A stretch of DNA of 41,002 bases from JBFLXB01 sp964570625 (lineage in GTDB: Bacteria > Nitrospirota > Nitrospiria > 2-01-FULL-66-17). Shown piece after piece: positions 38,267 to 41,002 of this stretch (position 1 is the first letter of the stretch; each line of letters starts with the position of its first letter). Under the pieces are notes generated by a model that saw only the letters and a list, made by a program, of their open reading frames with translations, had not been told where the DNA came from and ran no database searches. The stretch spans positions 1-41,002 of the forward strand of contig CAZMYW010000001.1 in assembly GCA_964570625.1 (NCBI GenBank). Direction: 5' to 3'. The position numbers were made by a program, and so were the translations under genes.

Positions 38267-39466
38267 ATGCGAATCGGCACTCCCCTGAGCCCCTCGGCTA
38301 CGCGCGTGATGTTGCTGGGCGCGGGTGAGCTGGGCAAAGAAGTCATCATCTCGTTGCAGCGGTTGGGCGTGGAAGTCATTGCGGTGGACCGCTACCCCAA
38401 CGCCCCGGGCCACCAGGTCGCGCACCGCAGCCACGTCATCAACATGGCGGATGGGGGCGAGTTGCGGGCCGTGATCGAACAAGAGCGGCCGCACTTGGTG
38501 GTGCCGGAGATCGAGGCCATCGCCACCGACACATTGGTGGAGATCGAACGCGAGGGCTGGACCGAGATCATCCCCACCGCGCGTGCCACGCGTTTGACCA
38601 TGAACCGCGAAGGTATCCGCCGGCTGGCGGCCGAAGAGCTCAAGTTGCCCACCTCGCGCTACGCGTTTGCGGAAAGCCGGGAAGAGCTGCAACAGGCGAT
38701 CGACTCCGGCATCAACTACCCCTGCGTGGTCAAGCCCGTGATGTCGTCGTCGGGCAAGGGCCAGTCCGTCATCAAGTCACGCGACGACGTCGACGCGGCG
38801 TGGCAATACGCCATGACCGGCACGCGCGTGAACCGCGGCAAGGTCATCGTGGAAGCGTTCATCCAGTTCGACTTCGAAATCACGCAACTGACCGTGCGCG
38901 CGGTCGGTTCATCGGGCCAGGTGGAGACCTTTTTCTGCGAACCCGTCGGCCACATCCAGATCCAGGGCGATTACGTAGAAAGCTGGCAGCCGCAGGCCAT
39001 GACGCCGACCGCATTGGCCAAAGCGCGCGAGATCGCCAAGACCGTGACGGACAATCTGGGCGGCCGCGGGATCTTCGGGGTGGAGCTGTTCGTGAAAGAC
39101 GATCACGTGTTGTTCTCGGAAGTGAGCCCCCGACCGCACGACACCGGCATGGTGACCATGATCAGCCAATGGCAAAACGAGTTCGACTTGCACGCGCGCG
39201 CGATCCTCAGCCTGCCGGTCTCCACGGCCCTGCGCGCACCCGGTGCGAGCGCGGTGATTTACGGCCGCGTGGACGCCAAGGGTATTGCGTTCGACAACGT
39301 GAACCGGGCCCTGGACGTACCGAGCGCCGAAATCCGACTCTTCGGCAAGCCAGAGTCTTACACCAAACGGCGTATGGGAGTGGCGTTGGCGATCGGCAAA
39401 GATACGGACGAAGCGCGGCAGCGAGCCAAGCTCGCCGCGAGCTTAGTGAAACCGGTTGTGACGTAA
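38267..39466 (+). CDS. purT: Formate-dependent phosphoribosylglycinamide formyltransferase PurT
   Basis: A 399-residue ATP-grasp enzyme that makes formyl-GAR in purine synthesis from formate and ATP without folate. The N-terminal MLLGAGELGKEVIISLQRLG, the PCVVKPVMSSSGKGQS ATP-grasp loop, and EVSPRPHDTGMVTM match PurT closely; length agrees with E. coli (392). GGAGG precedes the ATG. It is followed by tpx after 27 bp. Confidence 0.95.
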   Translation: MRIGTPLSPSATRVMLLGAGELGKEVIISLQRLGVEVIAVDRYPNAPGHQVAHRSHVINMADGGELRAVIEQERPHLVVPEIEAIATDTLVEIEREGWTEIIPTARATRLTMNREGIRRLAAEELKLPTSRYAFAESREELQQAIDSGINYPCVVKPVMSSSGKGQSVIKSRDDVDAAWQYAMTGTRVNRGKVIVEAFIQFDFEITQLTVRAVGSSGQVETFFCEPVGHIQIQGDYVESWQPQAMTPTALAKAREIAKTVTDNLGGRGIFGVELFVKDDHVLFSEVSPRPHDTGMVTMISQWQNEFDLHARAILSLPVSTALRAPGASAVIYGRVDAKGIAFDNVNRALDVPSAEIRLFGKPESYTKRRMGVALAIGKDTDEARQRAKLAASLVKPVVT

Positions 39467-39493
39467 TCCCATTTTTATATAAGGAGGCGGATC

Positions 39494-40105
39494 ATGAAAC
39501 ACTGGGCCTTTCTTGTAATGGTAGCGACGATCCTGACCGCCTGTGCCTCACCCAAACCCCCGGCTATGACCGTGGCCACGACCAGCGGCACCCCCGGCGA
39601 TGGTCAAACCGTGACCTTCAAAGGCGATGCCCTGGCACTTGAAGGCATGGCGATCAAAGTCGGGGACATGCTGCCGTCCGCCGTCGTCACCAACAACGAC
39701 CTCAAGCCCGTGAACCTAGCCGATGCCAAGGGCAAGGTCCGGATCATCAGCATTGTGCCCTCGATTGACACACCTGTATGTGAAGAGCAGACCCACGAAC
39801 TGAGCGAGAAGAACGGCGGCCTCGACAAACAGGTCGAACTCATCACCGTGAGCATGGACCTGCCGTTCGCCCAGAAGCGATTCGCCAAAGAAGCCAAGAT
39901 CCACAACGTCATGTTCCTGTCCGACTACAAAGCCGCAGAGTTCGGCAAGAACACCGGCCTGTTGATCCAGCCACTGCACCTCCTGGCTCGCACCGTGCTG
40001 GTCGTGGACAAGGACAATGTGATTCGGTACATGCAGGTGGTGCCGGAGGTCACGAACTTGCCCGATATGCCGGCGGCGATGAAGGCGGCGAAGGGGTTGC
40101 TGTGA
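39494..40105 (+). CDS. tpx: Lipid-anchored thiol peroxidase, Tpx type
   Basis: A 203-residue peroxiredoxin of the atypical Tpx family. An N-terminal lipobox ILTAC (Cys17) marks it as a lipoprotein, unlike the usual exported or soluble Tpx. The peroxidatic cysteine is in PSIDTPVCEEQ (Cys96). The place where Tpx normally has its resolving cysteine reads LPFAQKRFAKEAKIHN, with Ala instead of Cys, and no other cysteine is present. AAGGAGG lies 6 nt before the ATG, with an AT-rich TTTTTATATA upstream that could hold a promoter. Confidence 0.9.
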   Translation: MKHWAFLVMVATILTACASPKPPAMTVATTSGTPGDGQTVTFKGDALALEGMAIKVGDMLPSAVVTNNDLKPVNLADAKGKVRIISIVPSIDTPVCEEQTHELSEKNGGLDKQVELITVSMDLPFAQKRFAKEAKIHNVMFLSDYKAAEFGKNTGLLIQPLHLLARTVLVVDKDNVIRYMQVVPEVTNLPDMPAAMKAAKGLL

Positions 40106-40198
40106 GGTTTCGGCGAGCCAGGTAGCTTGAAAATAGATCTGTCCGATTCCTCTCGCTCGCAACACCGATGACGTGAACGAAGGGAACCCCGGCACGGC

Positions 40199-41002
40199 AT
40201 GAATAGCGACGCCTTCAAGGACATCGAGAAGCTCGAAACCGACCTCTGGGAAGCCGCGGACAACCTCCGCGCCAACTCGAAGCTCACTTCCAGCGACTAC
40301 TTCATGCCGGTCTTGGGCGTGATCTTCCTCCGACACGCGGCCAATCGTTTCGAGGCGGCGCACAAGCAGATCGAGGCCGACCAGGCCAGCGGCAAGATGC
40401 CCAAGCGCAAGGTGCTGCCGGCCGACTACATCGCCCGCCGCTCGCTCTACCTGCCGGAGAAGGCCCGCTACGACTGGATCATGCAGCAGGCCGCTGTCAG
40501 CGGTGCCGACCTGCCCAAGCTCGTCACCGAGGCGATGACCGCCATCGAGGCCGAGTTCGAGCCGCTCCTCGGCGTCCTGCCCAAGGACTACGGCATCTTC
40601 GAGACCAAGGTGCTCGAAGATCTGATGCGCCTGTTCAACAGTGAGCAGATCAAGCAGGCGACCGGCGACGTTTTCGGTCGCATCTACGAGTACTTCCTCG
40701 CCAAGTTCTCGATCCAGAAAGCGCACGACAACGGAGAGTTCTTCACGCCGTCCTCGATCGTGCAGACGATCGTCAACGTCATCGAGCCGGATCATGGGGT
40801 GGTGTTCGACCCGGCCTGCGGCTCGGGCGGTATGTTCGTGCAGTCCAGCCACTTCATCGAGCACGAGGGCGGCGACACGGCGAAGAAGGTCGTCTTCTAC
40901 GGTCAGGAGAAGAACCGCGACACCATTCGCCTCGCCAAGATGAACCTCGCGGTCCACGGGCTGGAGGGGAAGATCGCCGAGGCCATCACATACTACCAGG
41001 AT
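40199..41002 (+). CDS. hsdM: Type I restriction-modification methylase HsdM, 5' part
   Basis: An open frame of 268 codons that runs off the window. Residues 1-160 are the HsdM N-terminal helical domain (FKDIEKLETDLWEAADNLRA; MPVLGVIFLRHAANRFE). NGEFFTPSSIVQTIV introduces the N6-adenine methylase domain and the SAM motif FDPACGSGGMFV follows. The NPPF catalytic motif should lie past the edge. The start ATG at 40199 has only AAGGGA well upstream. Codon choice looks shifted toward AAG, GAG and CTC relative to its neighbours, which fits a horizontally acquired defence locus whose hsdS and hsdR would be outside. Confidence 0.9.
   Translation, partial: MNSDAFKDIEKLETDLWEAADNLRANSKLTSSDYFMPVLGVIFLRHAANRFEAAHKQIEADQASGKMPKRKVLPADYIARRSLYLPEKARYDWIMQQAAVSGADLPKLVTEAMTAIEAEFEPLLGVLPKDYGIFETKVLEDLMRLFNSEQIKQATGDVFGRIYEYFLAKFSIQKAHDNGEFFTPSSIVQTIVNVIEPDHGVVFDPACGSGGMFVQSSHFIEHEGGDTAKKVVFYGQEKNRDTIRLAKMNLAVHGLEGKIAEAITYYQD

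Noticed and set aside
38102..38692. Extension of hpnC upstream on the minus strand
   Set aside because: It is antisense to the conserved PurT N-terminus, and HpnC family starts fit the GTG at 38101.

Overview
The window looks like a chromosomal segment of a Gram-negative, hopanoid-forming bacterium of high G+C (estimated by eye at about 65 percent). The paired squalene-pathway genes hpnC and hpnD, RND efflux with a TolC-type outer-membrane channel, many lipobox lipoproteins, a GspE/PulE-type ATPase, and the order rplM-rpsI-argC-argJ fit a Nitrospirota or Methylomirabilota-like lineage. This placement is inference from gene content only. Coding density is very high and most genes overlap or abut.

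Left part (1-12.6 kb): a class I methyltransferase diverges from an NCS2-type permease. Next come an HTH-metallo-beta-lactamase fusion, a 50-residue small gene with its own promoter, and a cyclophilin. The minus strand then carries ttuB-ttuA-trmI, which looks like one tRNA T-loop modification unit (2-thiolation of m5U54 plus m1A58). Behind it is a complete tripartite efflux operon (TolC-like, adaptor, RND pump), then tRNA-Glu(CTC) with a consensus promoter and a decayed tyrosine-recombinase tail beside it.

Middle part (12.8-26.5 kb): an AmpG-like permease is translationally coupled to an unknown 67-residue protein. There follow an orphan GspE/PulE ATPase with two C-terminal zinc ribbons and an apparent ATC start, a glycerophosphodiester phosphodiesterase, and a DUF3467-CARDB pair. 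The most unusual unit is a minus-strand operon of four overlapping genes, all predicted lipoproteins: PHP phosphoesterase, neutral-ceramidase-like hydrolase, an unknown protein and an alpha/beta hydrolase. It is preceded by tlyA, which diverges from an M61 aminopeptidase.

Right part (26.5-41 kb): a large secreted fibronectin-III repeat protein built from a three-domain A-B-C super-repeat, a frameshifted MEKHLA gene, a DUF167 protein, small membrane and secreted proteins, a YdcF-like protein, and the ribosomal/arginine block with a textbook terminator. These are followed by hpnC-hpnD with a pterin dehydratase, purT, a lipid-anchored one-cysteine Tpx, and the start of a type I methylase (hsdM) that runs off the window.

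A recurring theme is leaderless transcription. Several genes (M61, tlyA, PHP, hpnC) have a -10-like hexamer exactly 6 nt before the start codon and no Shine-Dalgarno sequence. Other genes have clear Shine-Dalgarno sequences, so both initiation modes seem to coexist.
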